A stretch of 64,000 bases of DNA from Paraburkholderia ultramafica (GCF_902859915.1 NZ_CADIKK010000015.1:124001-188000); one strand, 5' to 3'. Shown: positions 46,846 to 56,849, counted from the first letter of the stretch. The notes: a model not told the origin generated them from the letters alone. A program made the numbers and translations.

Positions 46846-46861
46846 AAGAAAGCGATTACTC
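46846..46861. promoter_or_regulatory. LacI-type operator 2
   Basis: AAGAAAGCGATTACTC is, on the other strand, a 14 of 16 match to operator 1. The two centres are 97 bases apart, a spacing compatible with repression by looping. It ends 53 bases before the dehydratase start. Confidence 0.6.
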
Positions 46862-46914
46862 GTTTTCGCGTTCTTCTTGACTCTCGAACGCCATTTTTGA
46901 GAAGGCAATGCCTG

Positions 46915-48462
46915 ATGACTGAGATGACGAGCAAAAACGTGACCGGGCCGGTGATCCGGCTGCATCCCGCTGACAACGTGGTGATTGCGCGCATCGACGC
47001 TGCAATCGGCACGCCGGTTCCATCGGAAGACTTTGTTTGCCGCAGCCAGGTGAGCGCGGGTTACAAGATCGCGGCGACGCCGATCAGGAAGGGCGAGCCG
47101 GTTCGCAAATACAACGTGGTGATCGGTTTCGCCGCGACGGATATTGCGCCGGGCACGATGGTGCATAGCCATAACGTCGAGTTCCGCGAGTACGACCGGG
47201 ACTATGCGTTCGGCGCCGACTACCGCCCCGTGGAGATGGTGCCCGAAGCCGGGCGCGCCACGTTCCAGGGCATCGTGCGCGACAACGGAGAAGTTGCCAC
47301 GCGCAACTACATTGGCGTGTTGTCGACAGTCAATTGCTCGGCCACGGTTGCGCACCGGATCGCCGAATGGTTCACGCCGGAACGGCTGGCGGAGTACCCG
47401 AACGTCGACGGCGTGGTGGCGTTCACGCACTCGATTGGTTGCGGCATGGAGATGAGCGGTGAGCCGATGGCGCTGCTGCGCCGGACCATGGCGGGCTACG
47501 CGCGCCATCCCAATCTGGCGGCGGCGCTGATCGTCGGACTGGGGTGCGAACGCAATCAACTGGCCGGACTGATGGATCAGGAAGGCCTGCAGGCTGATTC
47601 GCGGTTGCACACGTTCATCATGCAGGAGAGCGGCGGGACTCGCCGGACCATCGAGGCCGGCGTGGCCGCGGTCAAGGCGCTGCTGCCCGACGCCAATCGC
47701 GTGAAGCGCACGACGGTTCCCGCGAGCCATCTGAAGATCGGGCTGCAATGCGGCGGCTCGGATGGCTTTTCGTCGATTACCGCCAACCCTTCGCTCGGCG
47801 CGGCGATGGACTTGCTGGTCCGTCATGGCGGCACGGCCATTCTCTCCGAAACCCCCGAAATCTACGGCGTGGAACATACGCTCACACGGCGCGCGGTCAG
47901 CCGCGCAGTGGGCGAGAAACTGGTGGAGCGGGTCCGCTGGTGGAAAGACGAATATTCCGTCGGCCGTGACGTGCAGATCAACGGTCAGGTCAGTCCTGGC
48001 AATCAGGTGGGCGGATTGGCGAACATCTTCGAAAAGTCGATTGGGTCTTCGATGAAAGGCGGCACCGGGCCGCTGATGGAGGTGTATCGGTACGCCGAGC
48101 CGGTGACGCAAGCCGGACTCGTTTTCATGGACACGCCTGGTTTCGATCCTGTGTCGGCAACCGGTCAGATCGCCGGCGGCGCGAACCTGATTGCCTTCAC
48201 CACGGGCCGCGGTTCGATGTTCGGCGCCAAGCCCGTGCCATCGCTCAAGCTCGCCACCAATACGCCGATGTACAGCCGCCTCACTGAAGACATGGACCTG
48301 AACTGCGGCGCAATCCTGGATGGCGTTGCGTCGATCCAGAGCACGGGCCAGAAAATCTTCGACGCGATCCTTGCAGCCGCGTCGGGCGAGCGCACCAAGA
48401 GCGAAATGCTCGGGCTGGGCGACCACGAATTCGTACCGTGGCAGATCGGCATCATGAGTTGA
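46915..48462 (+). CDS. garD: Galactarate/altronate dehydratase family (UxaA/GarD)
   Basis: The 515-residue protein has an N-terminal SAF-like domain (residues about 14-95) and the large UxaA/GarD catalytic domain with NYIGVLSTVNCSATVAHRIA, THSIGCGMEMSG, GLQCGGSDGFSSITANPSLG and TGRGSMFGAKPVPSLKLATN. The length is close to GarD of E. coli (523). Such Fe-dependent enzymes dehydrate galactarate or altronate to keto-deoxy acids. With uronate dehydrogenase and a lactonase nearby, galactarate is the likelier substrate; altronate remains possible. The start at 46915 follows AAGG at suitable spacing. Confidence 0.88.
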   Translation: MTEMTSKNVTGPVIRLHPADNVVIARIDAAIGTPVPSEDFVCRSQVSAGYKIAATPIRKGEPVRKYNVVIGFAATDIAPGTMVHSHNVEFREYDRDYAFGADYRPVEMVPEAGRATFQGIVRDNGEVATRNYIGVLSTVNCSATVAHRIAEWFTPERLAEYPNVDGVVAFTHSIGCGMEMSGEPMALLRRTMAGYARHPNLAAALIVGLGCERNQLAGLMDQEGLQADSRLHTFIMQESGGTRRTIEAGVAAVKALLPDANRVKRTTVPASHLKIGLQCGGSDGFSSITANPSLGAAMDLLVRHGGTAILSETPEIYGVEHTLTRRAVSRAVGEKLVERVRWWKDEYSVGRDVQINGQVSPGNQVGGLANIFEKSIGSSMKGGTGPLMEVYRYAEPVTQAGLVFMDTPGFDPVSATGQIAGGANLIAFTTGRGSMFGAKPVPSLKLATNTPMYSRLTEDMDLNCGAILDGVASIQSTGQKIFDAILAAASGERTKSEMLGLGDHEFVPWQIGIMS

Positions 48463-48563
48463 GTCCGCAGCGGTTCAGCGTATCGCGAGGGCGAACGGCC
48501 ACTTACACTCATAAGTAAAGCCGCCGCCCGGCAGCCAGTCGAACAAAATAGTGGAGACAGCCC

Positions 48564-49871
48564 TTGAATACCCAGACACCCGCAATACGAATACCTGACA
48601 GCGCGGCAAGCAACTCGATCTACCTGCGAGTGGCGTGGCGCTTCATGCCGTTGCTGTTCGTCTGCTACGTGGTGGCGTATCTGGATCGGGTCAACGTGGG
48701 CTTCGCCAAGCTCCAGATGCTCAGCGATCTGAACTTCAGCGAGGCGATGTACGGCTTCGGCGCCGGCATCTTTTTCATCGGGTATTTCTTCTTCGAGGTG
48801 CCTAGCAATCTGTTGCTGCACCGGTTCGGCGCGCGCCGCTGGATCGCCCGGATCATGCTGACGTGGGCCGTGCTGTCGGCCGCGACCGCGTGGGTCACCA
48901 CGCCCACGATGTTCTACGTATTACGCTTCTTTCTGGGCGTGGCCGAAGCGGGTTTCTTCCCAGGGCTGGTGCTGTATCTCACCTACTGGTTTCCATCGCA
49001 CCGGCGCGGCAAGATGATCGCCTTCCTGATGGCGGGCAATCCGGTGGCCGGCATTGTCGGCGGCCCGATCTCGGGCTTCATCATGCAGCGTCTCGCGGGG
49101 CACGCGGGGCTTGCCGGCTGGCAGTGGCTGTTCATTCTGGAAGCCGCCCCCGCGCTGATCCTGGCAGCCGTCATTTTCTGCTTCCTCGACGACCGGGTGA
49201 AGGACGCGAAATGGCTGCCGGTTCAGGACCGCGAATTCATTGCAGCGGAAATCGATGCGGAAGCGCGCACCAAAAGTCACGGTTCCGTGCGCGAGGTCTT
49301 CACGTCGCTGCGGGTCTGGACCCTGTGCGCGATTCTCTTCGGTATTGTGATGGGCTCGTATGCGGTTGGCTTCTGGCAGCCCACCATCATCAAGGGTTCG
49401 GGAATCACGGACGCCTTCACCATCGGCCTGCTTACCGTCGTGCCTTATCTCGCCGCGCTGATTTCGATGATCGTGGTCGGGCGCCATGCGGATCGCACGC
49501 GTGAACGCCGCTGGCATGTCGTGTTGCCGCAATGCGTGGCGGCGGCTGGCTTCGTGATGTGCGCCTATGCGGGCAACAATACGTATATCGCGTTGCTTGG
49601 CCTGACGCTTGCCGCGTCGGGCGTGATTACCGCCTTACCCATGTTCTGGGCGTTGCCCACGTCTTTTCTCGGCGGCACCGGTGCGGCCGCCGGCATCGCC
49701 TTGATCAATTCGACCGGCAATCTCGCGGGATTCGTCAGCCCCGCGCTGGTCGGCTGGCTGAAGACCGCTACCCATTCACTTGATTCGAGCCTGTTCCTGA
49801 TTGCGGGCTCGTTGATCGTGTCTGCCGGTCTCATCTTGACGAGGCTGCCTGCCAGACTTGTCAACCGGTAG
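48564..49871 (+). CDS. MFS transporter, anion:cation symporter type (sugar acids)
   Basis: The 435-residue protein has 12 predicted helices and the signatures of the ACS subfamily: YVVAYLDRVNVGFAKLQMLS in helix 1, RFFLGVAEAGFFPGLVLYLT, and WFPSHRRGKMIAF. ACS members import glucarate, galactonate, phthalate and similar organic anions with protons. The start is a TTG at 48564, favoured by TGGAGA seven bases upstream. It is 101 bases after the dehydratase gene and probably in its operon. Confidence 0.9.
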   Translation: MNTQTPAIRIPDSAASNSIYLRVAWRFMPLLFVCYVVAYLDRVNVGFAKLQMLSDLNFSEAMYGFGAGIFFIGYFFFEVPSNLLLHRFGARRWIARIMLTWAVLSAATAWVTTPTMFYVLRFFLGVAEAGFFPGLVLYLTYWFPSHRRGKMIAFLMAGNPVAGIVGGPISGFIMQRLAGHAGLAGWQWLFILEAAPALILAAVIFCFLDDRVKDAKWLPVQDREFIAAEIDAEARTKSHGSVREVFTSLRVWTLCAILFGIVMGSYAVGFWQPTIIKGSGITDAFTIGLLTVVPYLAALISMIVVGRHADRTRERRWHVVLPQCVAAAGFVMCAYAGNNTYIALLGLTLAASGVITALPMFWALPTSFLGGTGAAAGIALINSTGNLAGFVSPALVGWLKTATHSLDSSLFLIAGSLIVSAGLILTRLPARLVNR

Positions 49872-49944
49872 TACCGCCATGGCGCTCGAGAGAAGTGCCA
49901 GATAATAAAATTCGGCATCCTAATTCATAGGGAATAGAGACAAC

Positions 49945-51237
49945 ATGAAGACTGGTAAGTATCGCTATGTCGTCGCCTTGCTGCTGTTTATTGCGGGCGC
50001 GATCAACTACATGGACCGCGCGGCGCTTGGCGTGGTCGCGCCTATCATCAACAAGGAGCTGAGTCTTTCGCCGTCGCAACTCGGCGTGGTGTTCAGCAGC
50101 TTCTTCTTCGGCTATTCCATCTTCGCATTCGTCGGCGGCCAGCTCGCCGACAAGTACGGACCGCGCCGGGTTTTCTCCTGGGCGATGGGAACGTGGTCGA
50201 TTCTCTGCGGCCTGACCGCGGCCGTGACCGGATTCGGCACGCTGCTGATTTCCCGGGCGCTTTTCGGCTTCGGCGAAGGTCCAATGAATTCGACGACCAA
50301 CCGGACCATCACGAACTGGTTTCCCCGCCATGAAACCGCGACCATGGTCGGCTTTACGTTTTCGGGGCAAACGGTAGGCAGCGCAATTGCCGGGCCGGTC
50401 GTCGGACTGATTGCGATTGCCTACGGCTGGCGCACGTCGTTTGTGATCATCGCGGCGCTCGGGCTGGTATGGATCGTCGCCTGGCGCCTGTTCGTGACCG
50501 ACAAACCCGCGCAAAGCGGCCGGGTCGGCGCCGCCGAACGCGAGATGGTGGAAACGAGCCGCAACGCGGCGCATCCGGCAGAAGGCGATGACGCAAGCAC
50601 GCCGCTGCGCAGCTATCTGTTTCGTCCCAGCACGCTCGCGCTTGGCGTCGGCCTGTTCGCGGTGAACTACACGCTGTTCGTGTTCATTTCGTGGATGCCG
50701 AGCTATTTCACCAATGCGCTGCATCTGGACATGACGCGCATGAGCCTTCTGAGCGCGGTGCCGTGGGCATGCGGCGGGATCGGCTACTTCGGCGGCGGCC
50801 TGGTCGCCGACGCGCTTTTCAAGCGCATGAGCAACAAGCTGCTGGCGCGCAAGCTCTCGGCGATCGTGCCGCTCGCGCTGTCGGGTCTCGCGCTGCTGGG
50901 CGTCAGCATGGTCGATTCCGTGGCGCCCGCGGTACTGCTGGTGGCGTTCGCCGTGCTGTTCCTGACGGCTTCGTCGCAAGCATGCTGGGCCACCATGCAT
51001 GAGCTCGTGCCGGGCCGGCATCTTGGCGGCGTAAGCGGCTTTGTTCATCTGATGAGCAACATTTCGGGCATCGTCGGCCCGACCATGATGGGTTTGGCGG
51101 TCCAGTACTTCGGCGGCTACAGCAGCGGCTTCATGCTCGGCGCGGCGGTCGATCTGATCGGCGTGCTGGCCATGCTGCTGGTCATCGGCCGGCGCACCGC
51201 GGGCGAGGCAGCCGGGGCATCTACCACCGCCGCATAA
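49945..51237 (+). CDS. Second MFS sugar-acid transporter (ACS type)
   Basis: The 430-residue transporter has 12 helices with AINYMDRAALGVVAPIINKE in helix 1, GQLADKYGPRRVFSWAMG in loop 2-3, GFGEGPMNSTTNRTITNWF, and NISGIVGPTMMGLAVQYFGG near the end. These features place it with hexuronate, galactonate and glucarate importers. It follows the first ACS transporter by 73 bases on the same strand; two importers in tandem suggest related but distinct substrates, for instance a uronate and an aldarate. Confidence 0.9.
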   Translation: MKTGKYRYVVALLLFIAGAINYMDRAALGVVAPIINKELSLSPSQLGVVFSSFFFGYSIFAFVGGQLADKYGPRRVFSWAMGTWSILCGLTAAVTGFGTLLISRALFGFGEGPMNSTTNRTITNWFPRHETATMVGFTFSGQTVGSAIAGPVVGLIAIAYGWRTSFVIIAALGLVWIVAWRLFVTDKPAQSGRVGAAEREMVETSRNAAHPAEGDDASTPLRSYLFRPSTLALGVGLFAVNYTLFVFISWMPSYFTNALHLDMTRMSLLSAVPWACGGIGYFGGGLVADALFKRMSNKLLARKLSAIVPLALSGLALLGVSMVDSVAPAVLLVAFAVLFLTASSQACWATMHELVPGRHLGGVSGFVHLMSNISGIVGPTMMGLAVQYFGGYSSGFMLGAAVDLIGVLAMLLVIGRRTAGEAAGASTTAA

Positions 51238-51374
51238 GCGGTCCCTCCCGCTACGCAAGGAGTCCGTGCGATGCATGAAAAGTACCGTTACGTCGTCGCC
51301 CGCCTGCGACGGTACACCTTGCCGCGCGACCGGCCCCGTGAGCGTCGTTATCTTTTTCGAGTTGATCTACTGCT

Positions 51375-52541
51375 ATGAATCAAGTCAACGTTGAACCTGA
51401 GCAAGCCGACTATCAGACCAGTTCGCGGATCGTTTCCGTGGAGGCGCGCACGATCCGCGTGCCGCTCGACCACCACACCGCATTCTCGACCCGTCTCGTC
51501 ACGGCCCGCGACTACACGGTCGTGCGCGTCACGACAGCCGATGACCGTCACGGCATCGGCTTTTGCTACAGCGGCAGCCGCGCCGGCATGCTGGTCACGT
51601 ATGCCGTGCGTGAATTGTTCGCGCCGCTGTTGCGCGGCAGCTGCGCGCTCGATGTCGAAGGCTTGTGGCGCGCGATGTACGACGAGTCGCTGCTGCAAGG
51701 GCGCGCCGGCGCGGTCATGCGGGCGCTGTCCATCATCGACATCGCCTTGTGGGACCGCAATGCCCGCGCCGCGGGCCTGCCGTTGAGCCGCTATCTCGGC
51801 GGCACGTCCAGCGCCACGGTGCCGGCCTATGCGAGCGGCGGTTACTACCTCGAAGGCAAGACGCCCGGGCATCTCGGCGAGGAGATGGCGAGCTACGTGG
51901 CGCTGGGATTCAGCGCCGTGAAGATGAAGGTAGGGCGGCTCGATCCGCGCAGCGAGGAAGCGCGGATCAGGGCGGTACGCGAGGCCATCGGCGACGACGT
52001 GCTGCTGATGCTCGATGCCAACAACGCGTGGTCCGACGTGCCGACCGCGCTGGAATACATGCGCCGATACGAGCCGTTCAATCCGTACTGGATAGAAGAA
52101 CCGTTCAGTCCCGACGACATCGAGAGCCATGCGCAACTCAGCCGGCGCACGCCGGTGACCGTTGCGACCGGTGAGATAGAAGCAGGGCGCTGGCGGCATC
52201 AGGAACTGCTCGACAAGCGCGCGGCGCTGATCCTTCAGTCGGACGCGGCGGTATGTGGCGGGATCAGCGAATGGCGGCGGATTGCGGCGTCGGCCGCGGC
52301 CGTGGGGGTGACGATGTGCCCGCACTGGTTCCACGATCTGCACGTGCATCTGGTGGCATCGACGACCAATGCGCGCTATGTCGAATTTTTCCCCGACGAT
52401 CAGGTGCTGAATTTTCGCCGGCTGGTGGATACGCAGCTCTCGTTCGCAGACGGCAGGCTGATCGTGCCGACGCGTCCCGGCCTCGGATTCGATTTCGATG
52501 AAGCCGCGCTGAACGAATACGCGCTGGACGATTGGTCGTGA
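51375..52541 (+). CDS. Enolase-superfamily enzyme (mandelate racemase type)
   Basis: The 388-residue protein has an N-terminal capping domain and a barrel with the superfamily residues: Lys183-x-Lys185 (AVKMKVG), metal ligands Asp214 (LLMLDANNAW), Glu241 (WIEEPF) and Glu267 (ATGEIEAG), Asp290, and His317 (CPHWFHDLHVHL). This pattern fits acid-sugar dehydratases and galactarolactone cycloisomerase. In this neighbourhood either is plausible; sequence alone does not decide. It is the last gene of the plus-strand run from 46915, followed by a strong bidirectional hairpin. Confidence 0.88.
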   Translation: MNQVNVEPEQADYQTSSRIVSVEARTIRVPLDHHTAFSTRLVTARDYTVVRVTTADDRHGIGFCYSGSRAGMLVTYAVRELFAPLLRGSCALDVEGLWRAMYDESLLQGRAGAVMRALSIIDIALWDRNARAAGLPLSRYLGGTSSATVPAYASGGYYLEGKTPGHLGEEMASYVALGFSAVKMKVGRLDPRSEEARIRAVREAIGDDVLLMLDANNAWSDVPTALEYMRRYEPFNPYWIEEPFSPDDIESHAQLSRRTPVTVATGEIEAGRWRHQELLDKRAALILQSDAAVCGGISEWRRIAASAAAVGVTMCPHWFHDLHVHLVASTTNARYVEFFPDDQVLNFRRLVDTQLSFADGRLIVPTRPGLGFDFDEAALNEYALDDWS

Positions 52542-52680
52542 ATGCGCAAGCACTGACGGAACTCAGATCGGCAGCCCGGCGGCCAGTATCCTGTCCCGTT
52601 GTTGGGTAGGAATTGCTTCACATGGTTTTCGCGAGACCCCCAATTCGCCTGAAAAAGAAGGGCTGCTGCCGCAAGGGCGA

Positions 52681-52713
52681 AACCCCGCCGCAGGCAATGC
52701 CTGCGGCGGGGTT
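52681..52713. terminator. Bidirectional terminator hairpin between convergent genes
   Basis: AACCCCGCCGCAGGCA and its exact complement are separated by one base, giving a very stable stem of about 14 bp with a small loop. It lies between the enolase-superfamily gene and the phosphoesterase gene, both of which end toward it. A clear T tract is missing. Confidence 0.65.
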
Positions 52714-52734
52714 AGCTGTCATGCTTCAGTCGTT

Positions 52735-54480
52735 TCAGTCGTGGCGCTTGCCGTCGTCGCTGTCACCCTTGACGACCACTCCGGTGACCTGATCGAGGAT
52801 GAGAGGACGCAGATTCGGCTCGCGCTCGAAGTCGAACATGTTATCGAGCGAATTTGCATGCCGGTCGACGGATCCCGTACCTGCGGGAGGAGCAACTGGG
52901 CCATCGATGAAGCCGAGTTTCCAGTTGTCCTCGATGAAACGAAGCACCGAGGCCTGCTGAGTCAGCGTGTGATCGACGAAGTTCGATTTCGCCCAGGGCG
53001 AGATCACAAGCAGAGGCTGGCGTGGGCCGAGGCCGCAGCGCGCGGCGTCGGCACCGGGCTGCGGCGTGCCGCAATTGCCGGGGCCGAACAGGAAGTCGGC
53101 GTTGGTCGCCGACGGGGTCAAGAGCGGAGGCATGACGTGATCGTACCAGCCGTCGGAATCATCCCAAACGATGATGATCGCAGTGTCGTGCCAATAGCGA
53201 GACTGCTGGACGGCGTTGATTGTCTTCACGAGGAAGGCTTGTTCGGCGAGCGGATCGGAGTTTTGCGGATGGCCGTATTGATAGACCGGCGCCTTCACGT
53301 AACTGACCGAGGGCAGCGAGTTGTGGGACAGCGCCGTGTCGAAATCCGAGAGGTCGTACTGGTGGTTGGCCTGGTCGGTCTTGCCAATCATTTCCGCCGA
53401 GCTCGGCCGCAGATGGTGCGGGTTGCGCGTGCTCGCATATTTCATGAAAGGAGTAACGCCGGTGCTGTAGTCGTTCTCGAGGACATGCACGTCCGGACCC
53501 GGGTTCACGCTCGGGTTCTGCACGTTATAAGTGACGCCGTTGATCTGCACTTGATGGGCGACATGCTGGGAGCCGCAAACCGCGGGCGCAGATACATTGC
53601 CGTTCGCATCGAACTTCGCGGGCGTGGTGGGCAGGAAGCCACCCTGGAAATAGCCCCAGGTCACGTTCTTCTCGTTCAGGAGATCGCCGACATTCTTGCC
53701 GGTCATTTCGAAAGTCCGGCCCTTGCCGCAATCGTCGAGATAGCCGGGGAGGTTGGCGTCGGTCAAGGTTATCGAATGATCCGCCGGATTGACGTAGAAG
53801 CCGCTGGTGTCGGGGTTCTCGGGGTTGGCGGGATCGTGAATGATGATCCCATGCGTGTTGCCCGCAACGATATTGGCATGGCCGGGCACAGTGGGGCCGT
53901 AGGTGGTGGAAAAGGAATTGTCGCTCATGGCGTAGTGCTGAGCGTAGTTCCACAGCGCCTGGACGGTGTTGCCGTCGTAATAATTCATGATGGTTGAGCC
54001 GTCCACGGCGCAGCCCGGGCCCTTGCCGGTGGCCGTCTGCGGGAAGCGATCCACAGCCCCGCCATCGTACGCCTGCTGCTCGGGCTCGTAGTTGTGGGCC
54101 ATATCGCAGGTGTAGGCGTCGGCGGGGCGAAGCCGCGTGGGGTTGGCGGGGCGTCCGGACAAGCTCCAATTCGGATTGCTCCGCAGCAAGTCCGGCGTCA
54201 GGACGTTGGCGGCCGGCGTGCCGGGGCGCGCCACGAATTTCGGCGCGGGCACACCAACCCAGCTCTGCTCGCCGGGAATATTCGCCGCGTGCGGATAAGT
54301 CCCGAAGAGATTATCGAAAGTTCTGTTCTCGGGAATGATGACCACGACGTGCTTGATCGGCGTTCGCGTATCTTCGCGATGGTTGTCCCGATCACCATCA
54401 TCGGCGTGAACGACGGAGGAGAAAAGCAGCAGCGACGCAGCCGATGAGAACAGAGTTCTACGGATAGTTTGACGAAGCAC
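52735..54480 (-). CDS. Secreted phosphoesterase (phospholipase C / acid phosphatase family)
   Basis: The 581-residue protein has a signal peptide (LFSSAASLLLFSSVVHA, cleavage near residue 26) and a phosphoesterase domain of the bacterial phospholipase C/AcpA type: HVVVIIPENRTFDNLFGTYP with the conserved Glu-Asn, TTYGPTVPGHANIVAGNTHG, and IIIVWDDSDGWYDHVMPPL with metal-binding Asp and His. It is probably periplasmic or secreted and releases phosphate from lipids or organophosphates. The start is a GTG with AGAGG upstream. It interrupts the sugar-acid genes and seems unrelated to them. Confidence 0.9.
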   Translation of the reverse strand: MLRQTIRRTLFSSAASLLLFSSVVHADDGDRDNHREDTRTPIKHVVVIIPENRTFDNLFGTYPHAANIPGEQSWVGVPAPKFVARPGTPAANVLTPDLLRSNPNWSLSGRPANPTRLRPADAYTCDMAHNYEPEQQAYDGGAVDRFPQTATGKGPGCAVDGSTIMNYYDGNTVQALWNYAQHYAMSDNSFSTTYGPTVPGHANIVAGNTHGIIIHDPANPENPDTSGFYVNPADHSITLTDANLPGYLDDCGKGRTFEMTGKNVGDLLNEKNVTWGYFQGGFLPTTPAKFDANGNVSAPAVCGSQHVAHQVQINGVTYNVQNPSVNPGPDVHVLENDYSTGVTPFMKYASTRNPHHLRPSSAEMIGKTDQANHQYDLSDFDTALSHNSLPSVSYVKAPVYQYGHPQNSDPLAEQAFLVKTINAVQQSRYWHDTAIIIVWDDSDGWYDHVMPPLLTPSATNADFLFGPGNCGTPQPGADAARCGLGPRQPLLVISPWAKSNFVDHTLTQQASVLRFIEDNWKLGFIDGPVAPPAGTGSVDRHANSLDNMFDFEREPNLRPLILDQVTGVVVKGDSDDGKRHD

Positions 54481-54773
54481 GGGGTACCTCTTTGCGCGGG
54501 GGGGGAGAATTTATCCTCAATTTATCGATGATTTGTGTCAACCGTGTGCTTTGAAAGCGGTGACCTGAAGAACGGCGGCACGCTCGAGCACGCCGCGGCG
54601 ATGGTGAACCACGCGTCGGCCCGTACCACTCAGCTGGACGACCGGCGAAACGACGAGATCAGTCTGGATCGCCGATAGAGTGCGATCGCCTCGCGTAGCG
54701 TTCAATGCAAGCAGCTACGGTTAGCCAGGTCCGCCGGTTGCGCATGCAGCCGGCGGGTACTTCTTTAACGACA

Positions 54774-55703
54774 TCAGGCGGTGACTTCGATGCCCGGCAT
54801 CGAGAAGCCGGTCTCGCGAAGTGCGGCGGCAAGCGCATCGCATTGCGCCGGCGTCAGATCGACGAGAGGAGGCCGCACGACGCCCCAGCCGGCATCGTTC
54901 GAATACACGCCGATCGCGGCTTTGAGCGCAGGGATCATCGGGAACCTGGCGAACACCGCACGCGTGGCATCGAGTGCTGCCTGACGGCTGTCGGCATCGG
55001 CCGATTGCCAGTGACGATACAACTCGACGATCGCCGCCGGATTGACGTTTCCGGTCGCCGTGATGCAGCCGACGCCGCCCGCACGCAGGGTGGCCAGCAG
55101 AAAAGTTTCGCTGCCGGCGAACACATCGAAGCCTTGCGGCTGGAAGCGCTCGAGCATCGCCTGGGTGTTGCGCCAGTCGCCCGAACTGTCCTTCACGCCG
55201 GCGATCACGCCAGGGAAAGCGGCCAGCAGCCGCTCGATCAGCGCGAGGCTCAGCGGCACCTGGGACACGGGTGGGATGTGATACAGATAAATGCGCAGCG
55301 CGGCGGAGCCCACGCGCTCGATGATCTGCGCAAAACTGCGGAACAGGCCTTCGTCAGTGACGACTTTGTAGTAGAACGGCGGCAACATCAGCACATTGTT
55401 CACGCCCAGCGACAGCGCATGGCGTGTCAGTTCGACCGTGTCGGTGAGTGCCGAGCAGCCTGTGCCCGGCATCAGGCGATCGACCGGAATCTCCGCGCCA
55501 ACCAGCGTGTCGAGCAACTTCATTTTCTCGCCTGCCGCGAGCGAATTCGCCTCCGAGTTGGTGCCGAACACAGCGAGTCCGACGTCCTGTTCGATAAGCC
55601 ACCGGCAATGACGGATATAGCGGTCGTGATCCGGAAGAAGGTCTTGTGTGAACGGCGTGACGACGGGCGAGTAGACGCCGCGGGGCCGGTTGACTGAGGT
55701 CAT
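54774..55703 (-). CDS. DapA-family aldolase/dehydratase for keto-deoxy sugar acids
   Basis: The 309-residue TIM-barrel protein has the Schiff-base Lys171 (VIAGVKDSSGD), Tyr141 (LYHIPP) and the substrate-carboxylate loop FGTNSEANSL in place of GTTGE. Members of the family include dihydrodipicolinate synthase, keto-deoxygluconate aldolase, 5-keto-4-deoxyglucarate dehydratase and L-2-keto-3-deoxyarabonate dehydratase. The surroundings favour one of the sugar-acid activities over lysine synthesis. It follows the hydroxyacid dehydrogenase gene by 41 bases on the same strand. The start at 55703 begins with MTSVNRPRGVYSPVVTPF, which fits the fold. Confidence 0.88.
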   Translation of the reverse strand: MTSVNRPRGVYSPVVTPFTQDLLPDHDRYIRHCRWLIEQDVGLAVFGTNSEANSLAAGEKMKLLDTLVGAEIPVDRLMPGTGCSALTDTVELTRHALSLGVNNVLMLPPFYYKVVTDEGLFRSFAQIIERVGSAALRIYLYHIPPVSQVPLSLALIERLLAAFPGVIAGVKDSSGDWRNTQAMLERFQPQGFDVFAGSETFLLATLRAGGVGCITATGNVNPAAIVELYRHWQSADADSRQAALDATRAVFARFPMIPALKAAIGVYSNDAGWGVVRPPLVDLTPAQCDALAAALRETGFSMPGIEVTA

Positions 55704-55744
55704 CGCGTGTTCCTTTGGGTGGAAGTGAGGAGGTTTCGCGCCAT

Positions 55745-56743
55745 TCAGCCCGCGCTCTGTCGCGCAGATGAGCGGGCCTGTAGCGCTTCGGGATTGACAC
55801 AGGTCGACGAGAGCTTGCCGTCGAGTGCATCGACGAGATTGCGCACTGCGCGCATGGCCATGTTTTCGCGCGTCTGTCGCGTGGCGGAGCCGATATGCGG
55901 CACCGCGACCACGTTGGGTAACTGGAGCAACGGCGAGTCCGGCGACAAGGGCTCGCGTTCGAACACATCGAGACCGGCGCCGAGAATGCGGCCCTCCCGC
56001 AGATGCGCGATGAGGGCGGCTTCGTCGACGACCTGGCCGCGAGCACAGTTGATGAGGATGGCTGACGGTTTCATGGCCCCGAGCTCGGCGCTGCCGATCA
56101 GGCGCTCGGTGGCGGGCGAGAGCGGCACGAGCACGCAGACGAAATCCGCGGTCGCGAGCAGTTCGGGCAGCGGGCGCCATTGCGCGCCGTAGCGCTGCTC
56201 GGCTTCCGGGTTGCGGGAGCGGTTGGAATAGAGCACGTCCATGCCGAAGCCCAGGGCGGCGCGCTTCGCGACCGCGCTGCCGATGCGCCCGAGCCCGACG
56301 ATCCCCAGCGTTTTGTGATGCACGTCGACACCGAATTGCGCCTCGCCCACCGTTCGCGTCCACTGGCCGCGCCGCGTCCAGTCGGCGAGTTCGGCAATGC
56401 GCCGGGCGGTCGCGAGGATCAGGCTGAAGACGAGGTCGGCGGTGGTTTCGGTGACTTCTTCCGGCGTATTCGTGAGAACGATGCCGCGGCGCGAGAGCTC
56501 CGGCACATCGAAGGCATCGAAGCCGGCCGAGATGGTGGACGCGACCTGAAGCAAGGGCGCCGCATCGAGGATCTCGCGCGTGATCCTGAGGTTGTTGCCG
56601 ACCATCCCGTGCGCCGTGCCCAAGGCGTGCATGAACGGCGCGAGGTTGCCGGATGAAACGTCGACCAGTTCGACGGAGCAGTGCTCACGAAGAAGCCCCA
56701 GCACAGCAGGAGGCAACGAACGATAAGCCACGACATGCTTCAT
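55745..56743 (-). CDS. D-2-hydroxyacid dehydrogenase (GhrB/gluconate 2-dehydrogenase type)
   Basis: The 332-residue NAD(P)-dependent enzyme has the dinucleotide loop GIVGLGRIGSAVAKRAALGF and the catalytic Arg (INCARGQVVDE), Glu (DVFEREP) and His (VPHIGSAT). It reduces 2-keto acids such as glyoxylate, hydroxypyruvate or 2-keto sugar acids. The ATG at 56743 has CGAGG upstream. It is divergent from the IlvD/Edd gene and heads a two-gene operon with the DapA-family gene. Confidence 0.9.
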   Translation of the reverse strand: MKHVVAYRSLPPAVLGLLREHCSVELVDVSSGNLAPFMHALGTAHGMVGNNLRITREILDAAPLLQVASTISAGFDAFDVPELSRRGIVLTNTPEEVTETTADLVFSLILATARRIAELADWTRRGQWTRTVGEAQFGVDVHHKTLGIVGLGRIGSAVAKRAALGFGMDVLYSNRSRNPEAEQRYGAQWRPLPELLATADFVCVLVPLSPATERLIGSAELGAMKPSAILINCARGQVVDEAALIAHLREGRILGAGLDVFEREPLSPDSPLLQLPNVVAVPHIGSATRQTRENMAMRAVRNLVDALDGKLSSTCVNPEALQARSSARQSAG

Positions 56744-56849
56744 GAAGACCTCGGGGGAATGCTGTTGGAGAGATTGGCTACGCGGCATCGAACACCACGA
56801 AAAAGAACCGCTTGCGGAAGCACTATAAATATCGTTAAGATCATCGTCA

